Shown: positions 18,740 to 28,513, numbered from the stretch's first letter. The stretch: 29,085 nt of DNA from Chara braunii (GCA_003427395.1 BFEA01000017.1:93706-122790); one strand, 5' to 3'. The notes: generated by a model not told the origin, from the letters alone. Program-made: numbers and translations.

Positions 18740-20640
18740 GCAACGCGGCGCCATCGCTGACGGATATGGCTGGTGAAGGGTCGCCGTGAGTATGTGGTGA
18801 GGCGGTCCTTGATGGGAGTGTGATTCCGCGGGAGCCAATCAAGGCAAATGATACGTGGGCGAGAGTGTGAAGAAAACGCATGCCGCGCACGTGAGGAGAG
18901 CATTTCCATATGGACCTTGGCGTAGAAGACAACGTCGGACTGCGTCATCGCCGACGGAGCTGGGTGGTGACAGGTGGGACGACATCATCTAGCTTTTGAG
19001 TGAGCGAACGGTGAGTATACATGGAACCGTCGGGACAGCACATCGCGGGCGGCCTACAGATTCAGGGGACTACATAAAGGAAACCGGTGAGTGTATGTCG
19101 GGGGGCGTTTGAAAGGGTGGGCTCTGAAAAAGGGGTGGGGAGGGTGTTTGTTAGATAGTAGAAGGAGAGAAAACGAGGAGGGCTGGGAGTGTATAGGAGG
19201 AAAGGGGGAAGGGGGAGATTGGTGAAGTGATTCGAGAAGCGGAAGGTTGGCGGGGAGGATATAAAGAATACGTATTATCGATAGGGCAACGGGACGGGTA
19301 TCAGGGTGATCATTGTTGATGGGCCAGCGCCATCACTGAGGGATCCGGGTGGTACCTGGTGCTTGAGCGGGTGAGCAGTGAGTGCACGTGGATCGGTGGG
19401 ACAACACATCGCGGGATCTGTGATTTGAGAAAGGGAGGGCTCCTGAGCAGGGAGGGGTGAGTTGCAAGCTTCGCGAGCGATCCAAGAAGGAGAGGATATC
19501 GCTGAGAGGGACTGCTGGTGAATGAGGGACAGAAGAGAGTTGGGGGAAATACGGCAGAAATACGGCAGAGAAGACGGCGAATGCATCGACAAGATTCGCG
19601 AGCGATCCGAGACGGGGAGGACAGGCGGGGAGGATATAGCGAATACCACCGACAACACCGCGGGATTTGTGATATGAGAAAGGGAGGGCTCCTAGGCAGG
19701 GAGGGGTGAGTTGCAAGCTTCGCGAGAGTTCCAAGAAGGGGAGGATATCGCTGAGAGGGACTGTTGGTGAATGAGGGACAAAAGAGAGTTGGAGGAAATA
19801 CGACAGAGAAGACGGCGAATGCATCGACAAGAATCACGAGCGATCTGAGACGGGGAGGACAGGCAGGGAGGATATAGCGAATACACGTCATCGCTGAAGG
19901 TGCATCGACAGGACAGTGCATCGCGAGCGGGTGGTGAGATCTCAGGAAGAAAACAGGTGAAGGAAAACCGCGAACGCACGTCTCGTGGTCCCCGAAGGAA
20001 AGAGGCTGGTGATCTGAGAAGGGGAGGGCTCCTGGTTGGGGAGAGGTGAGCTGTAAGAATAGGAGAAGGGGAGACAGTGAGGAGGGCGGGTTGTGGTCGA
20101 CAATTGAGGGGAAAGGACAAAGGGAGGAGAGGGGGAGAAGAGTAGGGGAGGTGAGGACCTTTGGGGGACCAGGTGAGGAGAGACTCACGAGTGGGACCAA
20201 CATCCCGGGAAGGGGAGGGCAGTAAGGGGGATATAGGAAGAAAGGCATAAAGGAAGGATCGACCGAACAATAGAGGGGAGGAGGAAGAAGTTGAACAAAG
20301 GATGCGAGGGGAGGGAGTTGAATAGAGGATGTAAGGGGAGACTCTGAACTGGATAGTGAAGAGGGATAGATGGTGAGCAAGGGACATAAAGATTTTTGGA
20401 AATACGGCAGCTAAGACAATGACTGCGACGAGGTCGGATTGGAGACACGGGGTGCGCCGGGTCAGTCCCCCTATATCTGCATCAATGGATGTCCAGAAGT
20501 GCCTATGCGCCCTTCTCCGACTGGGCCTTCGGACGGGTGTCGCGGACTGGGACTTAGAACCGCTGTCGTGGACCCGCCTGTGAATAACCAGCAGCCATAA
20601 TGGGAACTGACCCGGTCCGAGCGGTATATGGGAAGGATCG
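18740..20640 (+). repeat. G/A-rich repetitive leader of the plus-strand LINE
   Basis: The leader is built of degenerate modules containing CATCGCTGAMGG...GGTGGTGA...GTGAGTRYA...GGGACARCACATCGCGGG, recognisable near 18750, 18945, 19325 and 19888. Within it sit two ~249-bp tandem units and a partial third (about 20005-20055). It lies directly upstream of the endonuclease and has no ORF1-like frame on the plus strand. It is therefore best read as a 5' untranslated/promoter region, as many LINEs use repeated 5' monomers for transcription. The large minus-strand frames (up to 356 codons, Ser/Pro/Leu-rich) are antisense to this composition. Confidence 0.65.
19411..19885 (+). repeat. ~249-bp tandem units in the LINE leader
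   Basis: Unit 1 starts GCGGGATCTGTGATTTGAGA at 19411 and unit 2 starts GCGGGATTTGTGATATGAGA at 19660. They remain closely similar through AGGGAGGGCTCCT, GTGAGTTGCAAGCTTCGCGA, GAGGATATCGCTGAGAGGGA and GACGGCGAATGCATCGACAA to GAGGATATAGCGAATAC. Unit 1 has an extra GGCAGAAATAC near 19550. Confidence 0.95.
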
Positions 20641-20652
20641 TATCTAGAACCA

Positions 20653-21460
20653 ATGCCGTCGGGCGACGGATCTTCGGATCTTGACCTGCGATCCTTGAAT
20701 GTAAACGGCCTGGCCTCGTGTAAATAGGACAAGAAGAATGCAATATGGGACTTGATGAGAGGGATGGGGGGTAGGGACTGGCCGGACGTACTGTGTATTC
20801 AGGAAACCCATCTGATGGACTCCCCGGAACATAACCGCATCCACAAAATGATCTGGCCATACGAAGCGTTCAGAGTCCATGCCCCGAGACCTGGCAGTGC
20901 AAGGGTGGCCATTTGGATCCTCCCCGAGTCCCGCGCAAACCCGGTGCATTGGGTAATGGACCAGGAAGGGGGCAGATGGGTATCAGTCCTGGTCACTCTG
21001 GAGCCAGAAATCGTGTGCATACTGTGCGTTTTATGGCCCCAACACCGTGAGCGAAAGAAGAACATTTTTTTAGCAGATCAAAACGCAGATTCCGGATAGC
21101 GTCCTGATCATTATGGCAGGGGACTATAATGCGGCCCCAGATCGGTGGATGGATAGATGGAAGACCTCTTTCCCTACCCCAACGTACGTAGAAGAAGATG
21201 AGCGCATGATAAGGGATTTAAGTCTTTCACTAAACATCTTCGACTCCTTCCGGAGACTCAACCCGGACAAAAGATTTTATTCTTGTCTACGTAAGACTGA
21301 GACCGACAATCAGACGAGATCCAGGATAGACTTGATCTTACTCTCAGAGAACCTGGCCGAAGCATTGTTGATGGCAGCAATACTATCGGTCAGTCCGTAT
21401 CCGGGTCTCGACCACAAGATGTGCACAATGGTTTTATTATTCCGAAAGAAGCCTGACTAG
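20653..21460 (+). pseudogene. LINE APE-type endonuclease
   Basis: From the ATG at 20653: LRSLNVNGLASC (first metal-site motif), a TAG at 20725-20727, then DVLCIQETHLM with QETH at 20800-20811. After a frame change near 21030 the sequence reads YGPNTVSER, then IIMAGDYNAAPDRW (GDYN at about 21119-21130), RSRIDLILLS (about 21318) and PGLDHK near 21405. All the classic metal-binding and catalytic positions (E, Y, D, N, D, H) are recognisable. It would nick chromosomal DNA to prime reverse transcription. The TAG and the frame changes at about 21030-21090 inactivate this copy. Confidence 0.88.
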
Positions 21461-21482
21461 GGGCTGGGCTTCTATAAACTAA

Positions 21483-22170
21483 ATGTATCTATCTCATGTC
21501 CCCTATCATTCCAAAGGTACGTCAGGGACTGCCGAACTTTTTGGCACACAGAGAAACAATATATTCCGTATCAGATTGACTGATTTAATAATGATCTTTT
21601 TTATCTGGGGAAGAAATGCCGAGAATATTCAAAACAACTCGCAGTCGGAAGTTATCAGCAGGAAATGGATATTCACCAACAATTGCAGCAACTTGAGCAA
21701 CAAGACAGGCTAGATAGCTCAGACAACTCAGTAAATAACGCAGATAATAATCTAGACTTACAGCCAGTAGAGCATTCAGAAATAAAAGTCCTACAACAAC
21801 GCCTCCAAACCTTTGTTGCACAACGCTGGGAGGGTATACGCATAAGAGGAAGAATGACACGACATCAAAAGGAAGGTTCTATGAAGAAAAAAAAAATCGG
21901 TATGGCCCGGGCACGCATGCGTATAACGAAAGTAGAAGCGTTATATGACCCGCAGTCGGGTCGCAGTGATGTGGCCACCTCTACCCCTGAATGCACACGG
22001 ATAGCTGAGCTTTTTTTGAAGACTTATTTACCTTGAGATGTGGCCAACAAGAGAAAGATATAAGGGAGAAAGAAATCGCATAATTTTTAACCCGATGACA
22101 AAGTCTGTGACGGGCCAGCAAAGAATGGATCTAGACCGACCCCTATCCAAAGAGGAAATCTGATCAGCAA
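21483..22170 (+). pseudogene. LINE linker region
   Basis: Plus frames here include the Gln/Asp-rich stretch HQQLQQLEQQDRLDSSDNSV and then ARARMRITKVEALYDPQSGR, followed by a helical ELFLKTYLP. In L1 elements the position just before the RT fingers has an R-x-R-W-x(K/E)-G-D segment, a variable stretch, and a helix ending in F-Y-x-x-L. RARMRITK through LYDPQSG fits that. Frame is lost at about 21480 and 22034. Confidence 0.65.
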
Positions 22171-23525
22171 TGATGCAAATGGATGAGGTAAAAACCTCGG
22201 GGGTGTACGGACTCCGCAAGGAGTTCTGGGAGACCTTCTGGTCTCAAATCGCCCCGGACCTCATGAAATTCTATCGCCTAGTTTGGGAGACGGGGAGTAC
22301 GGGGGAGCTGGTGGGGTAAGGTATCCTCACGTTGCTGTATAAAAAAGGAGACATGATGGACATCAGAAACTACTGCCTTATCACGCTGCTTACCGTTGTG
22401 TATAAGATGTTGGCGAAAACCTTGGCAAACTGGTTAATTCCGGTGCTGGATCAGGTTATCCATCCGACACAAACTGGTTTTGTCAAGGGCCGTAGGATAA
22501 TATTTTGTTGGTCAATGAACTCCTTAAACCAACCAGGCAGGATAAATAAAACGTGGTCGTGGTCTTCATTGATTTTGAGAAAGCCTACGACCACGTGGAC
22601 TGGAAGTTTTTGATAGTTGCATGGAAAAAATGAATATAGGCCCGGTATTTCGCCGCTGGACCGAAATTCTGCACCGTAATGCAACCACAAGTGTCCAGGT
22701 GAACGGCAAATTGACGCTGCCATTTTCGCTGCAACGTCTGGCGACCCGTTGACACCTTTCCTATTCATAATTGTGATGGAGGCGCCAACAACGACCCGTT
22801 GACACCTCTCCTATTCATAATTGTGATGGAGGCGCCAACAGCAAACCTCCGGGCAAACAAGGATCTAAAGAAGCTACACATCTCGACCATCCCCAAAGAA
22901 GCAATCCCCATTTGTTCAATGTTTGCGGACGATCTGACACTTGTGGTAGATGCTACCATTGAAAACATGGAAGAGATCAGACGACTCTTTGATAAGTTCA
23001 CAACAGTCTTAGACATGGACTGTCAATTGGGGTAACAAAACACTGGGATGGTCGATTCACCACCAAGGGGTGCGCCCTCCGGAACTACCCCGAGTTAAAT
23101 GGCTCCCTGAATCGCCCCCGGTGAGAGTGGTGGGAATCATGTTAACAGCAACAGGAAGACATGCGGCCAGCGATGATTGGATTCTTAAACCTGCGCTGGC
23201 GAAGCTGGCACGCTGGAATGATCAACACACCTCCTTGATTGGTAGGGCGCTAGTGATTAATAGTGTGGTGCTGGCCGCTCTATGGTACAAGTCTGCAGTA
23301 TGGGCACTTAGCAAGGATGCAATACGGTCGTTTAGGCGGCAAATAACTACCCTGTTGTGGAGAAGTAACAACGAGCTTCCAAATGTTATCAGCAAGGTGG
23401 CCTGGGTATCGCTAATCCAACCCAAAGACAAAGGGGGCTTGGGGATTGTGGATCCCGGTACTCAGACCACATCGATAATGGTTCAATGGAGTAAGAGGCT
23501 GATGCTCACACAGGACCTTCCCTAG
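22171..23525 (+). pseudogene. LINE reverse transcriptase
   Basis: Blocks in order: MMQMDEVKTSGVYGLRKEFW (22171 on); ILTLLYKKGDMMDIRNYCLI (fingers, TAA in front at 22318); GFVKGRR; after a shift, VVFIDFEKAYDHVDW (22558-22602; motif A Asp at 22570-22572); after a 50-bp duplication, TPLLFIIVMEA; MFADDLTLVV (Asp-Asp codons 22928-22933; motif C); and the post-palm LARWNDQHTSLIGRALVIN. This is the L1-clade RT that copies element RNA at the nicked target. The motif B region is broken by the duplication at 22742-22840. Further stops include a TAA inside NELLKPTRQDK. Confidence 0.9.
22742..22840. repeat. 50-bp tandem duplication in the RT
   Basis: CGACCCGTTGACACCTTTCC at 22742 recurs as CGACCCGTTGACACCTCTCC at 22792, and both continue through TATTCATAATTGTGATGGAG. 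The copies differ by one base in about 49. A 50-bp insert shifts the frame between motif B and motif C. Confidence 0.95.
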
Positions 23526-23531
23526 TATGCA

Positions 23532-25224
23532 TTGGCGCTGAAACAGATTGCCCGGCTGGCCCCACAAGCACCACAAACAGTTGACCCCCTGACCTGGCTA
23601 GAAGACCATTTCTGGTCTATCCCACGACGCTCTCGCGCCTACCAAACCACGAGCCGGGGCGCAGCCCGTGGCGACCTGCCCAGGGATGCTTTCTGGATCC
23701 GATGCTTGCGAGTTTGGCACCAGCTTTCTCTCCCAGATAAACCCGGACCAACCAGGTGGGACGAGGTGGCTAGACAACCCCTGTATGGGAACAAAAATAT
23801 CACGGACCGGAATGGAAGGATATTCTGCAGTTCGGACTCCCCCAGGAGCAGCTTGGTTAAGAAAGGCATACTTAGAGTTAAAGATATCTGGGATTCAGAA
23901 AACAAGGACTGGAAAACGGCGCCACATATGAGGACGTCATTGAAACACCGTCACAACATAGAAACGAATCTGGACCAGCTGATCTTCGCAATTCCCCTGG
24001 ATTGGGTGCACATTCTGCGCAAGGGGCCAAGACTAGTGGAAGGGGATTGGGTTGCTGCTCCGGGAGACCCGGAGAGTGTAGGGAGTTTCGTAGAGGTACG
24101 CGCAAATGAAACATTGGTAAACCGCTTCTATAAGGGAACCGACAATGTGCCATCCAGATACACCCCGGACGTGACGAGATGGTGGAGAAACGCTGATCCG
24201 CACAGCATCCGGGTGTTTAAAAATAAAGAAGATTGAATAGCATACCGGCCGCAGACCCGCCTTGTAGACCTCCCCTTTGACCCTGAAGAGTGGCAATGGC
24301 CCCCTGCGGTGACTAAAAATGTAATGCTCTCGTGCCTGACTTTGAAGGCCACAGACCGGTTACTGCACCCCAGAGTAAACTTGAAAGACATTGTCAAGAC
24401 CTGTTGGAAGTCTCATTTGAATGTGGTGGTCGACGCTATCCGGCCCATTCGGTGGTTCACCCTCACGCGAGCTAGACCTGCAAAGCTGGCCTCGCTACAA
24501 TGGCAGATAGAACACCGCTGCCTCCCCACCAATGACTGGCTGATAGATCGCACATACCTGGAACAGGGAGGTCTGGCGCTCGCATGGTGTAAGTCGTGTC
24601 ACACGGCGTTCCCCTCCCGCAAGATCCCGAAAACAATTGAACACGTTCTTGCAGTGTCTGGGGGCTGTCCTCACATGGCGATGGTGGGACAGAATCTGGA
24701 ACCTGCTGGGCACGGGCTCTACCTGGCCATGGGGCTGGAGGGCGATTCTATGCGAAACATGGACCTCCCCCTCAAATAGTTCCTTCGAGAATAACATGTT
24801 TAAGATAGGGAGGAGAGTCGTCATGTGGGCCATCTGGAGGAAAAGCTGCATACATGCCATGGAAGGGGTCCACATAGCCGGGCAGGAAATGACGGACATG
24901 GTCAAACAATATGTACACCAGGATCTTAGGGCACAATGGCAGAAAGTTAAAAGTCAGCTGGACCTATTCCAAACACAAAAAGTCATAAAACAAAAAATCC
25001 AGAGGACTGGCTGGGCAGCGAGAATGGAGGAAGGATCGCCTTCATCAAGTGGGACAGCGACTGCTTCCAGGAAGGTAATGAAGGCATCGATGATGGTAAT
25101 CCAGGGACGATCAAAAGAGATTATCATATCTGTTTCAGAGATTGGACAACGGTGGATCCAAGAATTCTGTTGCGGCCTCCCTTGGACTTTCCTGACTCCT
25201 TTCCCCCCCATCAGCGGGCCGTAG
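23532..25224 (+). pseudogene. LINE C-terminal domain with zinc-binding-like segment
   Basis: An uninterrupted 234-codon frame (23532-24236, TGA at 24234) is followed in the same frame by 24309-24779. It includes LASLQWQIEHRCLPTNDWL, then LAWCKSCHTAFPSR with C-x2-C at 24587-24598, then TIEHVLAV. After a frame change near 24650 the reading continues WRWWDRIWNLLGTG. Leu-rich helix, C-x2-C, E-x2-H and W-x2-W-N-L is the order of the zinc-binding domain often fused to plant LINE reverse transcriptases. The last ~190 codons (24637-25224) form a basic helical tail (RAQWQKVKSQLDLFQTQKVI). The role is probably RNA or target binding. Confidence 0.75.
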
Positions 25225-25470
25225 TAGACATGCAATGGTATGGGGTGGTATGAGTAGGCCTGAAGTGTCAATAGAAGGGGTATCTCAATGGAAGGGGGTG
25301 GGAGGAACCAGGGTGTGATAGCAGATATCTGGCGCCAGGTTCAGGGAGAAGAGGTTCCCCCCCCTCCCAACATCCTGCTCAGTCGATCCCCTGGATCCCA
25401 GGGTAATCAATGTTGGCAGGGATATGCCTGCACTTCTTTTTCTGATGCAATTCGAATTCTGTCCATGTAA

Positions 25471-25613
25471 GGGACGCTGGACCCGTTTTCCAGCAGGTGT
25501 TGCTCCCCAGCAATAGATGGAGCTCCCCCCAGGTGCTAGCGGTATCTGCTCTTATCAGCACCACTAGCACTGACGGAGGCGTGTTTTTTAATTAAAAAAA
25601 AAAAAAAAAAAAA
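25471..25613 (+). mobile_element. A-tailed short repeat, copy with head and tail (SINE-like)
   Basis: Head GGGACGCTGGACCCGTTTTC, then CAGCAGGTGTTGCTCCCC and the body AGCAATAGATGGAGCTCC, then TTATCAGCACCACTAGCACT and a ~20-A tail (25594-25613). GCTGGA (25476-25481) pairs with TCCAGC (25489-25494). About 143 bp. No pol III boxes of tRNA type were seen. Confidence 0.7.
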
Positions 25614-25631
25614 ATCCTGCCCCAGACTGCA

Positions 25632-25799
25632 ACTTTTTTCTTTTCTTTTCTTTTTTTTTTTCTTTCCCCCGAACATCGTAGAGGCGAGGAGCCTGCTGAT
25701 GGGGTTGGTTCTCGCATCCCCCATTAGTAGGCCTCCCGCAGTTGGTGGCTCCTTTCTACTGGTGGGGAGCTGCACCTGCTGGAAACTGGGTCCACGGTC
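25632..25799 (-). mobile_element. A-tailed short repeat, inverted copy (SINE-like)
   Basis: Complementary reading: GTGGACCCAGTTTCCAGCAG, then GTGCAGCTCCCCACCAGTAG, a body sharing CCCCATCAGCA, then an A-rich tail (T-rich 25632-25668 on the plus strand, interrupted by C). It is the same family as the neighbouring copies but in the opposite direction. Confidence 0.65.
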
Positions 25800-25821
25800 T
25801 TTTTTTTTTTTTTTTCTTTTT

Positions 25822-25928
25822 GGTGACGCTCCCCACCAATAGATAAAGCCCCTCCCAGGGTGCTGGGGGTGTCTGATCTCATCAGCACCACTAGCACTAC
25901 AGGGGGTTAAGAAAAAAAAGAAAAAAAA
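25822..25928 (+). mobile_element. A-tailed short repeat, third clustered copy (SINE-like)
   Basis: GACGCTCCCCACCAATAGAT, then a body matching the 25471 copy (ATCAGCACCACTAGCACT), then a tail of A runs with G (25911-25928). The head before GCTCCCC is truncated. A T run (25799-25820) of unclear origin separates it from the inverted copy. Confidence 0.65.
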
Positions 25929-26312
25929 GGGATAATTTGCAAAATACACCCATAAGTCGAGATATGTGCCAAAATGCCCCTGAAAGATGTGGGTAGAGCG
26001 GAATGCCCCTCTGACAAAAAGAAAAAAATTGTGAAATACCCTTCGCGTCGGTTGGACCCCCCATCTTTGTGATATAACCCTGCCGGGTACCATCCAACTT
26101 TGCAAAATACCCAGAACTTAGCAACTTTCCTAAGGCCCAGCTGCAAAAGGCCATGCCCAAACGGCAAGGTCCAGATCGCAAATTTGCACACCTGCCTGAC
26201 AGGGGCATAACACAAAGAATTTGGCCCAAAACTCCATTCCGCTCTACCCACATCTTTCAGGGGCATTTTGGCATATATCTCAACTTTTGGGTGTATTTCG
26301 CAAATTATTCCC
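25929..26312. mobile_element. MITE with ~77-bp terminal inverted repeats
   Basis: Left arm 25929-26005 begins GGGATAATTTGCAAAATACA. The complement of the right arm (26235-26312) begins GGGAATAATTTGCGAAATAC. The arms agree at all but about five positions and continue through CCAAAATGCCCCTGAAAGAT and GTGGGTAGAGCGGAATG. The ~230-bp interior holds no ORF of note, but related TGCAAAATACCC phrases occur inside it. TGCAAAATAC-type long-TIR MITEs are common in plants and are often assigned to Mutator-like elements; that assignment is inference. A-rich stretches flank both sides, so a target-site duplication cannot be read. The right end merges with a C run. Confidence 0.85.
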
Positions 26313-26694
26313 CCCCCCCCCCCCTCCTCTCAAAAAAAAAAAACTCGATCCACCGTCCTATTCAACTATCTTCTTTTTTTTAGGGGGAGATCGTCGTGCA
26401 GTTCCTCTATCCAGCCTTGCCGTGAGGGGAACGTCCCCCTAGCATCAAGGATTGTATTTAAATGCTGAATCTGGACGTATTTGTGCGCGAGGTGCAGAAA
26501 ATGGCGCTTGATCTGCATTTCTGCATCTCTATGTGAAATTCATCCAGATTCAGGCTCTCAATCCAATCCCCTTGGCCAGTAGGACCCCACCACCTCACCC
26601 CTTGTGGTAAGAACCACCGGACCAATGAGCCTAGCTGAGTTGGTATGACCAGGGACTGTTGAAATACAGAGTCTGACTGAAGTTCCTGGTTGTT

Positions 26695-26725
<31 letters not shown>

Positions 26726-26905
26726 CAAAACAATCCAGATGATGGGGAAGTTAGGCCACTTAGGCCGACACTGTTATGTGTGTATTGGTGCTTCGTGACA
26801 AGTATTGATGCTGTGTGAATTGTCTCACCAATCCAGATGATGGAAAAATATGAATGAAATCAAATATTTTCCGAGTTTCCTGGGTCGGATCAGCTCAATG
26901 ACAAC
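26313..26905. other. Unassigned sequence with 30-nt T run
   Basis: A C-rich run and an A run lie next to the MITE, and a T run lies at 26696-26725. CAATCCAGATGATGG is present at 26731-26745 and again at 26829-26843. No gene seen. Confidence 0.5.
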
Positions 26906-27048
26906 GGGGCTCGTTCGACACTCCTTGGGGAATCCTCGGGCCCCGAGGACGATTCCTTGGAGTCGCCGGAGGAAATTCCGGCCTTCGTTCCACTCATCCT
27001 CGGAGTCGTCCCCTGAGGCCGATTCCTCGGGGCTCCGGCAGCCAGATT

Positions 27049-27055
27049 TATATAT
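27049..27055 (+). promoter_or_regulatory. Candidate TATA box inside the TIR element
   Basis: TATATAT lies about 140 bp inside the left terminus and upstream of the plus-strand ORFs, as expected for a transposase promoter. No initiator or transcript evidence. Confidence 0.3.
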
Positions 27056-27608
27056 CCACGCGAGGGTGGGGCCGATGGTGGTCCATCGAGTTGTGTCTGT
27101 GCGGACGGCGTTGGTCCACCTCTGATGGCCGTCGCAAATTCCAGTCACGGCGGGAAAAAAAAGAATACAAAAAAGGGGCCATTGGAAATGGCGCGCACGG
27201 CCACAGTTCAAAATTCGAAATTTGAAATCTTGCTCTGCGATTGGCGGCGCGTGATGGACGTACGTTTCACACCCGATTGCATCAGCGGCCGGCATTCGGG
27301 GCGTTCGCATGAGTGACGATGGTGGCCGGTAGTTGTCATCGAAGAGTACGCAGGTCTACGCTTGCGCAGAAACGGAGACGGCATTGACTTCTCACCATCG
27401 TCGCGGGCACACGACCGTCGTCAGTGCGTGGCGTACAAGGTTGTCTGCAGAGGCGGCGCTGTGTTCTTCCACGTGGCGGCGTTTGTGCAGTCGTGTGTTG
27501 TTATTGACGTGATGTCCTTGGAAGCGGCATCGGGGATGGATATTGATGGCGAGGTCGGGCGTGACGGTCTGACGATGGCAGAGAGGACGGCTGTCGCTGC
27601 GGCGGTGA

Positions 27609-27929
27609 ATGTCGTCCTTCCGTTGCCAAATGGCGAGCAGCGAGGGGAAGTTCAAAGCGGCCGTTCGTGCACGCCGCAAGCTGTCGGCGCTGCCGACGAG
27701 TGGCCAGTGCTTGGACGTCGGTGCCATTTCCGACGCGGTGCTGCAGGTCTGCTATGCGATGGGGTGCGGCGCGTTTCCATGGGCGACTCCAAGGTGGTGG
27801 ATGAAACGTCGGACAAGAGGTACGTGGGAGGATCTGCGGCAGGAGGTACGTGGGAGGATCTTCGTCTTCGAATCAGGAGGAGGATCTACGGGAAGACTGC
27901 TCGTACACGCCGCCGCCCGTCCCGCATAG
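27609..27929 (+). pseudogene. PIF/Harbinger-transposase-like N-terminal fragment
   Basis: A 106-codon frame with ATGs at 27609 and 27630. It encodes a basic N-terminus (FKAAVRARRKLS), a short helix (AISDAVLQVCYAMGCGAF) and then PRWWMKRRTRGTWEDLR. A tryptophan-rich W-x3-R-x2-G-x-W-x2-L segment just before the catalytic domain is what I expect of PIF-type transposases, whose DDE nuclease would follow. Here the frame instead passes through a 26-bp duplication (AGGTACGTGGGAGGATCT at 27820 and 27846), loses the pattern and ends at 27929. No DDE motifs are visible. The overlapping 191-codon frame from 27362 is open but unrecognised. Confidence 0.4.
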
Positions 27930-28342
27930 CTCCGTAGCTGCCCACTCCTGCGTCGATCCGCTGCCCAACGACACAGTGCGTGGCCGTCTCTCCTCCTCCT
28001 CGTCGTCTGATGAGCCGGGGAGTGGTTGCAAGTGCGGTGGCAATGCCTCATACCCAACGCCCTCCCAACGGTCGACGGGCTTCCCCCGCACCGCCTCCCG
28101 CCGACCTGCTCACCTCTGGACCTGGCGATCGCCTGCCGTGCCTCCGTCCTGGCGTCCTTCATCAAAGACTTTCTTTTGCTTCGACGCCGCGGTACGTTCC
28201 CGAGGATACACATGTGGAAGACAACCAAGAGGAGCAGCAATAGGACAACCAGGAGCAGCAGTGGCAGCCTGCGGAACACGTCAGCCATGAAACAGTAGAC
28301 GACGATGGCAGCAGACGGAAGACAACGCGGGCGCCAACATAA

Positions 28343-28513
28343 CAGCAAAGTACAGTGCTGCAAACGGCCCGTTCCAACAAACGGAAGGTGTCGTCTTTGG
28401 TCACGAACGGCAGTGCGTTGTTGGGAGAGACAGTGCGGCCTGAAATATTCGTATCTGCCGACCGTTGGGAGAATTCCCGCGGCGTGCCAAACGCGACGAC
28501 GCGAGACGGCACC
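28343..28513 (+). pseudogene. Possible SANT/Myb-type accessory ORF fragment of the TIR element
   Basis: A ~55-codon plus frame lies between stops, with ETVRPEIFVSADRWENSRGV and ATTRDGTFWT just before its TAG. A DGTFWT-type entry into a W-x2-E helix would suit the Myb/SANT-like DNA-binding protein encoded beside PIF/Harbinger transposases, but the helix itself is not in frame. This is based only on one short motif and the context. Confidence 0.2.

Larger units (their letters stand above)
20641..25270 (+). mobile_element. L1-type LINE, plus strand, EN-RT region with disabling mutations
   Basis: A single EN-linker-RT-C-terminal coding order spans about 4.6 kb downstream of the repetitive leader. 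Motifs for every catalytic centre are still legible, but a dozen or so stops and shifts interrupt them. It is therefore a younger copy than the minus-strand LINE yet not autonomous. The 3' end has no clear poly-A. The last coding similarity ends near 25224, and an A-tailed repeat begins at 25471. No ORF1 was found. Confidence 0.9.

Noticed and set aside
19310-20732. Minus-strand frames of 356 and 346 codons, rich in Ser, Pro and Leu
   Set aside because: They are antisense to the G/A-rich repetitive LINE leader, overlap each other in different frames and repeat with the 249-bp units. There is no domain, so they are compositional.
26731-26843. 15-bp direct repeat CAATCCAGATGATGG as a target-site duplication
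   Set aside because: The enclosed 83 bp has no tail or terminal structure, and the nearby T run lies outside the repeat, so it does not fit an insertion.
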